Source: Sulfitobacter undariae (GTDB lineage: Bacteria > Pseudomonadota > Alphaproteobacteria > Rhodobacterales > Rhodobacteraceae). Taken from it: 64,000 nt of DNA. Of the stretch, positions 7,572 through 16,697 are shown piece after piece. The notes under the pieces are model-generated. The model worked only from the letters and a program-made list of their open reading frames with translations. It searched no databases and had not been told where the DNA came from. The position numbers were made by a program, and so were the translations under genes. Position 1 is the stretch's first letter. Each line of letters opens with the position of its first letter. The stretch covers positions 434,001-498,000 of the forward strand of contig NZ_JACIEI010000001.1 of assembly GCF_014196805.1 (NCBI RefSeq). The letters run 5' to 3'.

Positions 7572-9764
7572 GTGCCGCAAATGTTCTTTGACGAAGGTGC
7601 ACTGATTTCGGTGCTGACGGCGCAACCGCTGGACCGCGCGTTGGATTACAAAGCGCCAGAAGGGGGCTGCCATTTGGGTGCGTTTGTGGAAGTGCCTTTG
7701 GGTCCGCGCAAGGTAGTCGGTGTCGTTTGGGGTGCGGGGCAGGGTAATTTCGACTATAACAAGGTGCGCAAGGTGATGCGGGTGCTGGACGCGGCCCCGA
7801 TGCGCGCCGAGATGGTCAGCTTTCTGGAAAAATCCGCCGCCTATACGCTAACACCACTCAGTGCGATGCTGCGCCTTGCCACCCGCGCACCGGGTTTGGG
7901 TGATCCGCCGTCGATGCAAAAAGTGTACCGTCGGGGGATCGGAGAGCCTGACCGCGTTACCAAAGCACGTACTCAGGTGTTGGACACCTTGCAGGAATAC
8001 GGTGATCTGTCTTTCACGCTCAAAGAACTGGCGGATATGGCGGGGGTGACTTCTTCTGTGATCAAAGGTTTGGTCAAGCAAGAGGTCGTGCGCGAAGAGG
8101 AAAGCCCGCGCGATTTACCCTTCTTGCCGTTGGACCCTGACCTGCCCAGCAAAAACTTGAGCGACGATCAGGCTGCAGGCGCGCAGGTGCTGGCGGCGGG
8201 GGTAGCTTCGGGCAACTACGGCACAACCTTACTGCGCGGCGTGACAGGATCGGGCAAAACCGAAGTGTATCTGGAAGCCGTAGCAGCGGCGCTGCGTGCG
8301 GGGCGTCAGGCGCTGGTTTTGCTGCCAGAAATCGCGCTGACCTCTGAATTTCTCACGCGGGTGGAAGCGCGGTTTGGCGCCAAGCCCGCCGAATGGCATT
8401 CAGGTGCGACGATGACCGAACGGCGGCGCATTTGGCGCATGGTCGGGCAAGGCCAAGCACAACTGGTGATCGGCGCGCGGTCAGCGCTGTTTTTGCCGTT
8501 TCAAAACTTGGGTCTGATCGTGGTCGATGAGGAACATGACACTTCCTATAAACAAGAAGAAGGCGTGCTGTATAATGCGCGCGATATGGCGGTGCTGCGG
8601 GCCTCTATTTGCGGGGCGCATGTGGTGCTGGCCTCGGCTACGCCTTCGCTCGAGACATGGGCAAATGCGCAAGCGGGGAAATACGCCAAGCTTGAGCTGA
8701 AATCGCGTTTCGGGCCTGCGGTGATGCCGACAATGGGCACAATTGACATGCGGGCCGAAGGGCTGCCGTCTGATCGCTGGATATCGCCAACGCTTAAGGC
8801 GCAGGTGGATGCGCGTTTGGCCAAAGGTGAGCAGGCGATGTTGTTTATCAACCGCCGCGGCTATGCACCTGTGACCCTGTGCCGTGCATGCGGGCATCAG
8901 ATTGCCTGTGATCACTGTGATGCGCGGATGGTTGAGCACAGGTTTTTGAAACGTCTGATTTGCCATCAATGCGGTGAAAGCAAGGAGATGCCAGAGGCCT
9001 GCCCGTCTTGTGAAGTTGAGGGCAAATTAGCCGCTGTCGGGCCGGGAGTGGAGCGGTTGGGCGAAGAGGCCCATGCGCTGTGGCCTGATGCGCGTGTTGC
9101 GACGCTGAGTTCGGATATGTACGGCACGGCGCGGGCACTCAAGGCTGAAATCGCGGGCATCGCCGAGGGGGCAGCGGATATCGTCATCGGTACACAATTG
9201 GTGGCAAAGGGTCATAACTTTCCTAATCTGACGCTGGTGGGTGTAATTGACGCGGATCTGGGGCTGGCGGGGAGCGATCTTCGCGCTGCTGAGCGCACAT
9301 TCCAATTGATGCGGCAGGTCGCGGGGCGTGCAGGACGGGCCGAGGCCCCCGGCACGGCATTGCTGCAAACCTATCAGCCTGACCATCCTGTGATCCGTTC
9401 GATCCTAGATGGCGATGAAGAAGGGTTCTGGCAGGCCGAGGCAAAAGAGCGCGAGCAGGCAGGCATGCCTCCCTATGGGCGGCTGGCGGGCATCATCCTG
9501 AGCGGGCCAGACGTGGCTGCGGTGTTTGAAGCGGGTAACCAACTGGCCCGCAATGACCGTGCATTGCGCGATGTGGGCGCACAGGTTTTCGGGCCAGCAC
9601 CCGCCCCCATTGCGCGGGTGCGCGGGCGACACCGTGTGCGGCTGCTGGTGAAGGCTGATAAAACAGTAGCGTTGCAACGTGCCCTTGCAAAATGGGTCAG
9701 CCAGATCAGGTTAAAAGGTGACTTGCGTTTGGCAGTCGATATCGACCCGCAGAGCTTTTATTAG
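7572..9764 (+). CDS. priA: primosomal protein N' (replication restart helicase PriA)
   Basis: Superfamily 2 DNA helicase that recognises stalled forks and reloads the replisome. The Walker A GVTGSGKTE lies near residue 225, the DEEH Walker B near 318, and a zinc-binding Cys cluster (CRACGH, CDHCD, CHQCGE, CPSCE) at about 436-481. The N-terminal 3'-DNA-binding domain precedes these. I prefer the GTG at 7572 because GGAAG (7561-7565) sits 6 bases before it and the product begins VPQMFFDEGALISVLT, the family's usual N-terminus. An ATG at 7536 would add 12 residues and has no such site. It is a single gene with its own upstream region. Confidence 0.93.
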   Translation: MPQMFFDEGALISVLTAQPLDRALDYKAPEGGCHLGAFVEVPLGPRKVVGVVWGAGQGNFDYNKVRKVMRVLDAAPMRAEMVSFLEKSAAYTLTPLSAMLRLATRAPGLGDPPSMQKVYRRGIGEPDRVTKARTQVLDTLQEYGDLSFTLKELADMAGVTSSVIKGLVKQEVVREEESPRDLPFLPLDPDLPSKNLSDDQAAGAQVLAAGVASGNYGTTLLRGVTGSGKTEVYLEAVAAALRAGRQALVLLPEIALTSEFLTRVEARFGAKPAEWHSGATMTERRRIWRMVGQGQAQLVIGARSALFLPFQNLGLIVVDEEHDTSYKQEEGVLYNARDMAVLRASICGAHVVLASATPSLETWANAQAGKYAKLELKSRFGPAVMPTMGTIDMRAEGLPSDRWISPTLKAQVDARLAKGEQAMLFINRRGYAPVTLCRACGHQIACDHCDARMVEHRFLKRLICHQCGESKEMPEACPSCEVEGKLAAVGPGVERLGEEAHALWPDARVATLSSDMYGTARALKAEIAGIAEGAADIVIGTQLVAKGHNFPNLTLVGVIDADLGLAGSDLRAAERTFQLMRQVAGRAGRAEAPGTALLQTYQPDHPVIRSILDGDEEGFWQAEAKEREQAGMPPYGRLAGIILSGPDVAAVFEAGNQLARNDRALRDVGAQVFGPAPAPIARVRGRHRVRLLVKADKTVALQRALAKWVSQIRLKGDLRLAVDIDPQSFY

Positions 9765-9884
9765 GACGTGGCCAGCCAAGGGCCGTTAGCTGGGTTTAAC
9801 TGGCCAAATCATTCAACGGCCTGCGCATCCCGTGGCACGTGAATTTCTATCGCTTTTAGAGTGGTATAGGCGTAATGCAGCAGG

Positions 9885-11117
9885 ATGATAGATTTCCTGA
9901 CCCTAGAAGAAGCCAAGGACCAGCCCGCATGGCGGCGTCCCAAGGTGTTGTTGTTTGTGATGGCTATGGCCATGCCGATTGCGTTTTTTACATGGTATGC
10001 GCTGCTGAACAACTTTGTAAAAGAAGTGGCGGATTTTGACGGGGCAGATATTGGCCTGCTGCATACGGTGCGCGAAATCCCCGGATTTTTGGCGTTTCTT
10101 GTTATTTTCTTGATCATATTCGTGCGTGAACAGGTCTTGGGGATCGTCTCGCTGATGGTCTTGGGTGCGGCCACGGCTGTCACCGCTTGGTATCCGCAAT
10201 TGACGGGTATTTTGGTGCTGACCTTCCTCAGCTCGGTTGGGTTTCACTATTACGAGACGGTGAATCAATCCTTGCAGCTTCAATGGCTGCCCAAAGACCG
10301 TGCGCCGCAGATACTCGGCTGGCTGATGGCCACAGGATCGGCGGCGACGTTTTGTGTGTATTTCGTGATCATGATTTTGTGGGAGCCTTTGGGGCTAACC
10401 TATAATGCCGTTTTCATGGCAGGCGGCGGCATCACTATGGCTGTGGCCCTATTTGCGCTGCTGGCTTTCCCACAATACGAGAGCCCGCATCCGCAGATTA
10501 AACGCATGGTGCTACGCAAACGCTATTGGCTGTATTATGCGCTGCAATTCATGTCTGGCGCGCGGCGGCAGATATTCATGGTGTTCGCGGGTTTTATGAT
10601 GGTCGAGAAATTCGGCTTTGCGGTGCATGAAGTTGCAGGGCTGTATTTGATAAATCTGCTGCTTAACATGTTGATCGCACCCTTGCTGGGGCGGATCGTA
10701 GGGCGGTTTGGTGAGCGCCGTGCGTTGATGTTTGAGTATACAGGGCTGGTTTTTATCTTTTTGTCCTACGGCGGCGTCTATTTCTTTGATTGGGGGTTTC
10801 AGGTGGCGGCTGTGCTCTATGTGCTGGACCACATGTTCTTTGGATTGGCATTGGCGTTAAAGACGTATTTCCAGAAAATCGGCGCACATGGGGATATGGC
10901 ACCGACGGCGGCGGTGGCGTTTACCATTAACCACATTGCTGCGGTGTTTTTGCCCGTGATGTTGGGGCTTTTATGGCTGGCTTCTCCTGCGGCGGTGTTT
11001 TTGTTGGCGGCGGCGATGGCGGCAATTTCATTTGTGCTGTCTACGTTGATCCCGCGCCATCCAGACACGGGAAATGAGACGGTGTTTGCGGCGCGCAAGC
11101 TAAAGGCGGCAGAGTGA
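9885..11117 (+). CDS. MFS transporter
   Basis: Polytopic membrane protein of 410 residues with about 12 hydrophobic segments in two halves, consistent with the major facilitator superfamily. The first half starts after a short cytoplasmic N-terminus (WRRPKVLLFV...) and the halves are separated by a basic loop (HPQIKRMVLRKRYW) near residue 210. The C-terminus ends in a basic cytoplasmic tail. The segment VGFHYYETVNQSLQLQWLPKD matches a roseobacter MFS group whose substrate I do not know. It stands alone between priA and prmA in the same direction, so the context gives no hint of substrate. Confidence 0.75.
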   Translation: MIDFLTLEEAKDQPAWRRPKVLLFVMAMAMPIAFFTWYALLNNFVKEVADFDGADIGLLHTVREIPGFLAFLVIFLIIFVREQVLGIVSLMVLGAATAVTAWYPQLTGILVLTFLSSVGFHYYETVNQSLQLQWLPKDRAPQILGWLMATGSAATFCVYFVIMILWEPLGLTYNAVFMAGGGITMAVALFALLAFPQYESPHPQIKRMVLRKRYWLYYALQFMSGARRQIFMVFAGFMMVEKFGFAVHEVAGLYLINLLLNMLIAPLLGRIVGRFGERRALMFEYTGLVFIFLSYGGVYFFDWGFQVAAVLYVLDHMFFGLALALKTYFQKIGAHGDMAPTAAVAFTINHIAAVFLPVMLGLLWLASPAAVFLLAAAMAAISFVLSTLIPRHPDTGNETVFAARKLKAAE

Positions 11118-11190
11118 GCCATTGCGCTTGGCCCTTGACCTGAGGGCGACGTGTGCCTACCCGAAATTAAAGAGTTATAGGAACCTATAG

Positions 11191-12063
11191 ATGCCAACCT
11201 TTACCGCACTGACCACGCTGACGGGCCGCGAACCGGCTTATAAACTGGGCGAAGCCATGGACGCGATCCTACCCGAACCAACCGGCGTTGGCGTTTTCGA
11301 GATGGAAGACGGGTCGGGCCTATGGGAAGTCGGCGTCTATTTTGAAGAAACACCTGATGAGGCCGCGCTGGCGGTATTGGCCACGGCATTTGGCGCGAAG
11401 GAATTCGTTGTCTCGGAAGTGCCTGAAACCGATTGGGTTGCCCATGTGCGCCGTGAGTTGGCCCCCGTCGAGGCGGGGCGGTTTTTTGTCTATGGGTCAC
11501 ATGATGCGGATAAGGTGCCAGAGGGCTGTGAACCTTTGTTGATCGAAGCAGCGATGGCTTTTGGCACAGGGCACCATGGCACGACGCTGGGCTGCCTAAA
11601 GGCATTGGATATGCTGGCGACGGGCGGTTTTATTGGACGGCGTGTGGTGGATATTGGTTGCGGTACGGCCGTGTTGGCGATGGGTGCTGCGCGGATCTGG
11701 GAGGGCACTGTTCTGGCCTCTGATATTGATGAGGTCGCAGTTGATGTGGCACAGGTCAATGTGGTGGCGAACGGTTTAGAAGGTCGTGTGACCTGTGTTG
11801 AGGCGGCGGGTTTTGACCATCCTGAACTGGCGGCGGCTGCGCCGTTTGATTTGGTGTTCGCAAATATCCTGAAAGGCCCGCTGATCGCACTATCGCCTGA
11901 TATGGCAGGGGCAATGGTGCCTGAGGGTTTTGCGATTCTATCTGGCATTCTGAACGAGCAGGCAGATGATGTGATTGAGGTTTATGCACAAAATGGCATC
12001 AATCTATATCACCGCGAAAGCATTGGTGACTGGACGACAATAGTGCTGCGGAAAATGACCTAG
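11191..12063 (+). CDS. prmA: ribosomal protein L11 methyltransferase
   Basis: SAM-dependent enzyme that methylates Lys and N-terminal amino groups of ribosomal protein L11. The N-terminal substrate-binding domain covers residues ~1-100. The Rossmann methyltransferase domain follows with motif I DIGCGTAVLAMGA (~155), the acidic ASDID after it, and the active-site loop NILKGPL (~228) corresponding to the family's NILA. Residues FGTGHHGTT before motif I are also characteristic of PrmA. At 290 residues it is the normal size. The start is the ATG at 11191 in a run of A/G-rich leader. Confidence 0.92.
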   Translation: MPTFTALTTLTGREPAYKLGEAMDAILPEPTGVGVFEMEDGSGLWEVGVYFEETPDEAALAVLATAFGAKEFVVSEVPETDWVAHVRRELAPVEAGRFFVYGSHDADKVPEGCEPLLIEAAMAFGTGHHGTTLGCLKALDMLATGGFIGRRVVDIGCGTAVLAMGAARIWEGTVLASDIDEVAVDVAQVNVVANGLEGRVTCVEAAGFDHPELAAAAPFDLVFANILKGPLIALSPDMAGAMVPEGFAILSGILNEQADDVIEVYAQNGINLYHRESIGDWTTIVLRKMT

Positions 12064-12134
12064 AATATACCGTATTCATGGTGAAACTGCCTTATTTGCC
12101 TAATTCTTGCCATATTTGGAGCTTAAAAAAGACG

Positions 12135-12158
12135 TAACAACGGTGGGGGCTGTTGTTA
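12135..12158. promoter_or_regulatory. inverted repeat before the small membrane protein gene
   Basis: TAACAAC (12135-12141) and GTTGTTA (12152-12158) are perfect inverted 7-mers around a 10-base G-rich spacer, ending 14 bases before the ATG at 12173. It could be an operator or a hairpin in the leader that affects ribosome access. No family recognised. Confidence 0.3.
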
Positions 12159-12172
12159 GAGAGACCACTGTT

Positions 12173-12520
12173 ATGGTTTATACAAAGCAAGATTTTGTGT
12201 CGCGTGTGAAGAACGTAGACGGAAAACATGCCCGTTTGGTGAGCCGCGGCTACACCTCGCGCGTGGATAAAAACGGCATCATTGTTGTAAAGCCCAAGGG
12301 GAAGCGTCTTCGTTTTCCTATCAAAGGGCTACTGCTTCTGGTTTTGTGTTTTTTGGGGTTCAAAGCCCTTGTTTTGACAACAAGCGGCCCTGCAACTTAC
12401 AATGAGCGCCTAGCAGTGTTGGAAAACGGGACGGCCTTTGAGGTGTTGGGCGCAACAGTTCTGAGCATTGATCCAGCTACGCAATTTATTGCGGATCAGG
12501 CGACGCTGCTGCTTCGCTAA
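12173..12520 (+). CDS. small single-span membrane protein, function unknown
   Basis: A 115-residue protein starting at the ATG 12173 (MVYTKQDFVSRVKN). A longer reading from 12107 would use a poorer start and add 22 residues. The N-terminal ~50 residues are very basic and contain KHARLVSRGYTSRV. A basic stretch (KPKGKRLRFP) precedes one membrane segment at about residues 52-70 (GLLLLVLCFLGFKALVL), and the C-terminal ~45 residues would be periplasmic. I recall similar short uncharacterised proteins in Rhodobacterales starting M-Y-T-x-Q-D-F. Its neighbours, prmA and a DUF1127 gene, do not suggest a function. Confidence 0.65.
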   Translation: MVYTKQDFVSRVKNVDGKHARLVSRGYTSRVDKNGIIVVKPKGKRLRFPIKGLLLLVLCFLGFKALVLTTSGPATYNERLAVLENGTAFEVLGATVLSIDPATQFIADQATLLLR

Positions 12521-12585
12521 TTTCCGTTTTTTGCTTCTGTTCCTTCGGGGGCAGGAGCAGGAAATAAAGCAGATATGAAAATAGG

Positions 12586-12618
12586 AAGGCCGCGACTGGG
12601 ATATCCCAGCGCGGCCTT
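12586..12618. terminator. bidirectional terminator
   Basis: A 14-bp stem with one bulged A: AAGGCCGCG-A-CTGGG, loop ATAT, CCCAG-CGCGGCCTT. It lies between convergent genes, the small membrane protein (plus) and the DUF1127 gene (minus). Short T-rich stretches on each side (TTTATCAATTCTTT on plus, CCTATTTTC on minus) fit use in both directions. Confidence 0.8.
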
Positions 12619-12682
12619 TATCAATTCTTTACCTTGGCTCTGTCCGCCCAATATGTCGGGCGCAACAGCCTAAGGATTAATT

Positions 12683-12901
12683 TCAGCGGGTAAAGTGGCT
12701 GCGTGCAACGTTATTGATGTCGCCACGTGCCAAACCGATGTCATTCAATTCGCGGTCTGTCAGGTTTGAAAGTGCGTTGCTGGTGATGCGTACATCGTTC
12801 CAGGAGCGTACCGAAAGTGCCAGATCGGCGACAAAAGCGATTACGCGGTTTGCAAATGTTGCAACGCCGTAGGTGGTGCGTGTGGTGTCAAAAGCAGCCA
12901 T
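12683..12901 (-). CDS. DUF1127 (YjiS-like) small protein
   Basis: A 72-residue protein with the DUF1127 core in its C-terminal half: WNDVRITSNALSNLTDREL followed by DIGLARGDIN. Proteins of this family are short, basic and arginine-rich in the conserved part; several in alphaproteobacteria have been linked to RNA binding and phosphate or stress responses, but the role here is unknown. It appears monocistronic, with a strong terminator downstream and a roughly 340-base upstream region, a pattern common for stress-responsive small proteins. The start ATG at 12901 is followed by a short, mildly hydrophobic N-terminal half. Confidence 0.85.
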   Translation of the reverse strand: MAAFDTTRTTYGVATFANRVIAFVADLALSVRSWNDVRITSNALSNLTDRELNDIGLARGDINNVARSHFTR

Positions 12902-13243
12902 TGGAGCCGTCCTTTTCTAATAGGGTTATGCCGATTTCTTCGGCGTTGTGATGATCAAATAGGCAGAGTGAAAAGATCGTGCAAGGGGGCTGTGCGCACG
13001 TCCGATATGCGTTTTCTGCATAGCAGCAAAATATGGGTAAATTTGCTAAAAATATGCCAAAATTAAGCAGTCAGACGGCGCTCACTTGGCAATATTCCGT
13101 CGAGAATCGCTGCAGTGCAGCATATTTCTTGCGTCAAAGGGCAAAATAACGTCGAAAGCTCACTTTGGTATGAAAACTGTGTGCAATGTTCGCGTTTCGT
13201 GCTACTGCATCCTAAAAGCAACAATAATTTGAGGCGAGGACGT
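12902..13243. other. divergent intergenic region DUF1127 / ruvC
   Basis: About 340 bases with no credible gene. It contains an AT-rich part with two AAAATATG copies (near 13028 and 13049), a perfect inverted repeat GCTGCA-G-TGCAGC at 13109-13121, and a LexA-like near match at 13188-13202. An in-frame extension of ruvC upstream to 13115 is possible on paper, but the family start is at 13244. Confidence 0.6.
13188..13202 (+). promoter_or_regulatory. possible SOS (LexA) box upstream of ruvC
   Basis: GTTC-N7-GTGC differs by one base from GTTC-N7-GTTC, the LexA box established for Rhodobacter and other alphaproteobacteria. It ends 41 bases before the ruvC ATG, a reasonable position for control of ruvCAB. 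A single mismatch in such a short motif may be chance. Confidence 0.35.
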
Positions 13244-13753
13244 ATGATCAGGGTAATTGGCATTGATCCGGGGTTGCGGAACATGGGCTGGGGCGTGATT
13301 GACGTTGCCGGCAGCAAGCTGAGTCACGTAGCAAACGGGATTTGTCATTCAGAAACCGGCATTGAACTGGCCGAACGCTTGTTGAGCTTGCATGCGCAGC
13401 TGACCCGCGTCTTTGTGACGTATCGTCCGCAAACGGCGGCGGTCGAGCATACATTTGTGAACAAAGACGGTGTTGCGACGCTGAAACTGGGGCAGGCGCG
13501 GGGGATTGCCTTGTTGGTGCCTGCGCAAATGGGCCTGAGTGTCGGTGAATACGCGCCCAATAACGTCAAGAAGACTGTTGTAGGCGTGGGGCATGCGGAT
13601 AAAGGGCAGGTGGCGCATATGGTGCGGATGCAATTGCCTGGTGTCCAGTTTGAAGGGCCCGATGCGGCGGATGCGCTGGCGATTGCGATCACGCATGCAC
13701 ATCATGGCGGTGCCTCTAGTTTTGCCGCGGCAGTAGCGAGGGCAAGTGCATGA
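13244..13753 (+). CDS. ruvC: Holliday junction resolvase RuvC
   Basis: Dimeric endonuclease that cuts Holliday junctions after RuvAB branch migration. The four acidic metal-binding residues are present: Asp8 (GIDPG), Glu68 (AVEHTF), Asp140 and Asp143 (GPDAADAL). The start is the ATG at 13244, preceded by GAGGCGAGGA; it gives [10 protein letters not shown] and a normal 169-residue protein. An upstream in-frame ATG would add 43 unrelated residues. The stop overlaps the ruvA start (ATGA), so ruvC and ruvA are translationally coupled in a ruvC-ruvA-ruvB order. Confidence 0.95.
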   Translation: MIRVIGIDPGLRNMGWGVIDVAGSKLSHVANGICHSETGIELAERLLSLHAQLTRVFVTYRPQTAAVEHTFVNKDGVATLKLGQARGIALLVPAQMGLSVGEYAPNNVKKTVVGVGHADKGQVAHMVRMQLPGVQFEGPDAADALAIAITHAHHGGASSFAAAVARASA

Positions 13754-14412
13754 TCGGTAAAATTACAGGGCGCATAGAGTATCGTGCGCTGGATCACGTT
13801 TTGATAGATGTGCGCGGTGTTGGTTATCTGGTGTTCTGCTCCGACCGTACTTTGGCCAGTTTGCCGCCCGTGGGTGAGGTCGCTGCGGTCTATACGGATT
13901 TACTGGTGCGTGAAGATTTGATGCAGCTTTTTGGTTTTTCTACTTTGGCCGAGAAAGAATGGCACAGGTTGCTGACCAGTGTGCAGGGCGTCGGTGCCAA
14001 GGCATCGCTGGCTGTTTTGGGCGCACTTGGCCCTGATGGCGTAAGCCGCGCGATTGCTTTGGGGGATTGGAAGGCCGTAACGGCTGCCAAAGGTGTTGGC
14101 CCAAAGATTGCGCAGCGTGTGGTGTTGGACCTGAAGGACAAAGCGCCTGCCATGATGGCGATGGGCGGCACGGTGGCCGAAGCCCTAGGGGATCACGAAG
14201 CAGAAGTGATTGAAGCGCCCGTGAAACGCAGCGCACCTGCACCGATGCCCAATGCCTCGGCCCAGTCCGAAGCCTTGTCGGCGCTTTCAAACCTCGGGTA
14301 TAGCCCGTCCGATGCGGCAGGGGCTGTGGCGCGTGCAGCTGGTGAGGCCCCTGAGGCGGATGTATCGACGCTTATCCGTGCGGCGTTGAAACTTCTGGCA
14401 CCGCAAGGGTAA
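13750..14412 (+). CDS. ruvA: Holliday junction branch migration protein RuvA
   Basis: Tetrameric protein that binds four-way junctions and loads RuvB hexamers. The N-terminal OB fold begins [11 protein letters not shown]. Two helix-hairpin-helix motifs follow ([14 protein letters not shown] near residue 77 and [20 protein letters not shown] near 113). A variable Ala/Pro linker (~145-170) leads to the C-terminal RuvB-binding domain ([12 protein letters not shown]). It is 220 residues, slightly longer than the E. coli protein because of the linker. It overlaps ruvC by 4 bases and lies 48 bases before ruvB. Confidence 0.95.
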   Translation: MIGKITGRIEYRALDHVLIDVRGVGYLVFCSDRTLASLPPVGEVAAVYTDLLVREDLMQLFGFSTLAEKEWHRLLTSVQGVGAKASLAVLGALGPDGVSRAIALGDWKAVTAAKGVGPKIAQRVVLDLKDKAPAMMAMGGTVAEALGDHEAEVIEAPVKRSAPAPMPNASAQSEALSALSNLGYSPSDAAGAVARAAGEAPEADVSTLIRAALKLLAPQG

Positions 14413-14460
14413 TATGCGCATATCGCGGCCCATGCGGGCGCTCATCGCTAAAGGTTTGGT

Positions 14461-15480
14461 ATGATAGACAGTGACCCGATTGTACGACCCGAAGGGATGC
14501 CTGAGGATTTTGACCGCGCTTTGCGTCCACAAATGCTGGACGAATTTGTGGGACAGGCCGAAGCACGTGGAAACCTGAAGGTTTTTATACAAAGTGCTAA
14601 GCAGCGTGAAGAAGCAATGGATCACACCTTGTTTCACGGCCCACCGGGGCTGGGGAAAACGACCTTGGCGCAGATTATGGCGCGAGAGTTGGGTGTGGGA
14701 TTTCGGATGACCTCGGGTCCGGTTCTGGCCAAGGCAGGTGATTTGGCCGCAATCTTGACCAACCTTGAAGCGCGTGATGTCTTGTTTATTGATGAAATCC
14801 ACCGCTTGAACCCCACGGTTGAAGAGGTCCTGTACCCTGCCTTGGAGGATTTTGAGCTGGATCTGGTGATCGGTGAGGGGCCAGCGGCCCGTACCGTGAG
14901 GATTGAGTTGCAGCCCTTTACCTTGGTGGGGGCGACCACACGGATGGGTCTTTTGACGACGCCGCTGCGGGATCGTTTTGGCATCCCCACACGGTTGCAG
15001 TTCTATACCGAGGACGAGCTTTTCATCATTGTTGAACGTAATGCACGCAAGCTTGGCGCGCCTGCCGATGAAGGCGGTGCGCGGGAGATCGCGAAACGTG
15101 CGCGTGGCACACCGCGGATTGCAGGGCGTTTGCTGCGCCGCGTGGTTGATTTTGCTGTAGTCGAGGGCGATGGGCGTGTGACACGCGCGTTGGCTGATAT
15201 GGCGTTGACGCGTTTGGGCGTGGATCATCTGGGCTTGGACGGGGCGGATCGGCGGTATTTGCGCCTGATCGCCGAAAATTATCAAGGCGGCCCTGTGGGC
15301 ATTGAAACGATGAGCGCGGCGCTCTCTGAGTCCCGTGACGCCTTGGAGGAAGTAATCGAGCCGTTTTTGTTGCAGCAAGGTTTGATCCAGCGCACCCCGC
15401 GTGGACGAATGTTGGCGCATAAAGCGTGGGTGCATTTGGGCATGCAGCCGCCGAAACGGGACGTTGATCTGTTTGGCTAA
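14461..15480 (+). CDS. ruvB: Holliday junction branch migration ATPase RuvB
   Basis: AAA+ motor that drives branch migration with RuvA. Walker [10 protein letters not shown] is at residues 60-68 and the Walker [10 protein letters not shown] near 115. The sensor region GATTRMG is near 160 and the C-terminal winged-helix domain ends [17 protein letters not shown]. The N-terminus ([11 protein letters not shown]) is the family signature. At 339 residues it is full length. The start ATG at 14461 lies 48 bases after ruvA, and the gene following it is a roseobacter-type uncharacterised ORF before the Tol-Pal genes. Confidence 0.96.
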   Translation: MIDSDPIVRPEGMPEDFDRALRPQMLDEFVGQAEARGNLKVFIQSAKQREEAMDHTLFHGPPGLGKTTLAQIMARELGVGFRMTSGPVLAKAGDLAAILTNLEARDVLFIDEIHRLNPTVEEVLYPALEDFELDLVIGEGPAARTVRIELQPFTLVGATTRMGLLTTPLRDRFGIPTRLQFYTEDELFIIVERNARKLGAPADEGGAREIAKRARGTPRIAGRLLRRVVDFAVVEGDGRVTRALADMALTRLGVDHLGLDGADRRYLRLIAENYQGGPVGIETMSAALSESRDALEEVIEPFLLQQGLIQRTPRGRMLAHKAWVHLGMQPPKRDVDLFG

Positions 15481-15575
15481 AACCGACAATGCGTTTAAAA
15501 GCCAACTGAATATAGCTGCAAGTAAGCCTGCCAGAGAACGCTTTGGTGGCCACTGCACAAAGAGAAGGAAGGGCC

Positions 15576-16205
15576 ATGACGGCTGAAGAGATAGAAGCAA
15601 TGTTCACACGGGCAGACGGGCAGTTTGTCTTTGCGCGGTGGGGGCGGCCCATCGCGCCTGTGATCTTTGGCGTCCAAGAGGAAACCTTGCAGGTGGTCAA
15701 AGGCGCGTTGGAGGCTGTTGCTGTCCTATCTGGGCACAAGATGGCTGAAACGGATATGGAGCTTGGCTCTAACCTCATGGTGTTCTTCTTCTCTGACTGG
15801 GCCGAATTGCTGGATGTGAAAGGGATGGACCGATTGGTGCCTGATCTGGACCCGTTGGTGGCAAAACTGACCGAGGCGGAGGCGAACCAGTATCGTTTCT
15901 TCCGTTTTGACGAAGCAGGCGCAATCAAAGCCTGCTTTGTGTTCTTGCGTATGGATGCACAATTGGCCGAGATTGATGCGCAGACCTTGGCATTAAGCCA
16001 GATAGTTCAGTCCTATCTATTGTGGTCGGATACGGCGTTCAGGGATCAATCACCTTTGGCGATTGTGGAGGGCACAACAATTCTGCGCCCGGACGTGGCT
16101 GATTTGATCCGCGCTGCTTATGATCCTGTGTTACCTGCGGCAGCAAAAGACAGGAGCCATGCCTTGCGCCTTTTTGCGCGGGTGCAGGTCGGAGAAGCGC
16201 AATGA
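15576..16205 (+). CDS. conserved protein of unknown function between ruvB and ybgC
   Basis: A 209-residue soluble protein. I chose the ATG at 15576 because GAAGGAAGGG lies just before it; an upstream in-frame start at 15543 adds 11 unlikely residues. It is acidic, predicted mixed alpha/beta, without signal peptide or membrane segment. Noticeable segments are FVFARWGRPIAPVIFGV and MVFFFSDWAEL. I do not recognise a domain. Its stop overlaps the ybgC start by ATGA, so it is co-translated with the Tol-Pal genes, which suggests a conserved operon position. Function unknown. Confidence 0.75.
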   Translation: MTAEEIEAMFTRADGQFVFARWGRPIAPVIFGVQEETLQVVKGALEAVAVLSGHKMAETDMELGSNLMVFFFSDWAELLDVKGMDRLVPDLDPLVAKLTEAEANQYRFFRFDEAGAIKACFVFLRMDAQLAEIDAQTLALSQIVQSYLLWSDTAFRDQSPLAIVEGTTILRPDVADLIRAAYDPVLPAAAKDRSHALRLFARVQVGEAQ

Positions 16206-16588
16206 TTCACCGTAAAGAAATCCGCGTCTATTACGAAGATACAGATATGGCGGGCATCGTCTATTACGCAAACTATCTGCGCTATGTTGAACGGGCGCGC
16301 AGTGATTGGGTGCGTGATGTGGGCATTGATCAGCTTGCGATGAAAGATGCGGGCGTGGTCTTTGCCGTGCGCCGTGTCGAAGCTGATTATATCACCCCTG
16401 CGCGGTTTGATGACGTGCTGGAAGTACGCACAACCTTGGACAGTCTCAGTGCTGCCAAAATGGTCATGGCGCAGGAGGTTTGGCGCGGAGATACATTGAT
16501 TTTCACTGCAAAAGTGCTGATTGTCTGCATTGGTTCAACGGGAAAGCCCGTGCGTTTGCCAGCGGAATGTCGCTTGCTTGACGCCTGA
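16202..16588 (+). CDS. ybgC: Tol-Pal-associated acyl-CoA thioesterase YbgC
   Basis: Hotdog-fold thioesterase of 128 residues. The family signature YYEDTDMAGIVYYANYLRYVERAR is near residues 10-34, including the catalytic Asp region and the conserved Tyr/Asn. YbgC hydrolyses short acyl-CoAs or acyl carrier-protein thioesters and in many proteobacteria is the first gene of the tol-pal cluster, as here. It overlaps the preceding gene by 4 bases. The 109-base gap before tolQ could hold a separate promoter. Confidence 0.93.
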   Translation: MIHRKEIRVYYEDTDMAGIVYYANYLRYVERARSDWVRDVGIDQLAMKDAGVVFAVRRVEADYITPARFDDVLEVRTTLDSLSAAKMVMAQEVWRGDTLIFTAKVLIVCIGSTGKPVRLPAECRLLDA

Positions 16589-16697
16589 TTAAGGCTGCTT
16601 GCGCTTGGCTCTCGCTTTTTCCCTTGTGCTGCGTTAGATTCTCCCCAAATGGAGCCTGAGAACAGGCCCGTCCGAGGCAGAAAAGTAGAGCACAGAC

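Noticed and set aside
9765-9884. TGGCCAG ... CTGGCCA repeat as a terminator after priA
   Set aside because: The arms are about 19 bases apart with no T-run; too weak to list as a feature.
13115-13243. Upstream extension of ruvC by 43 residues
   Set aside because: Residues are not RuvC-like; the ATG at 13244 has the ribosome binding site and gives the family N-terminus.
14287-15600. 437-codon open frame antisense to ruvB
   Set aside because: Overlaps a complete RuvB with all motifs; no start signal or family resemblance.
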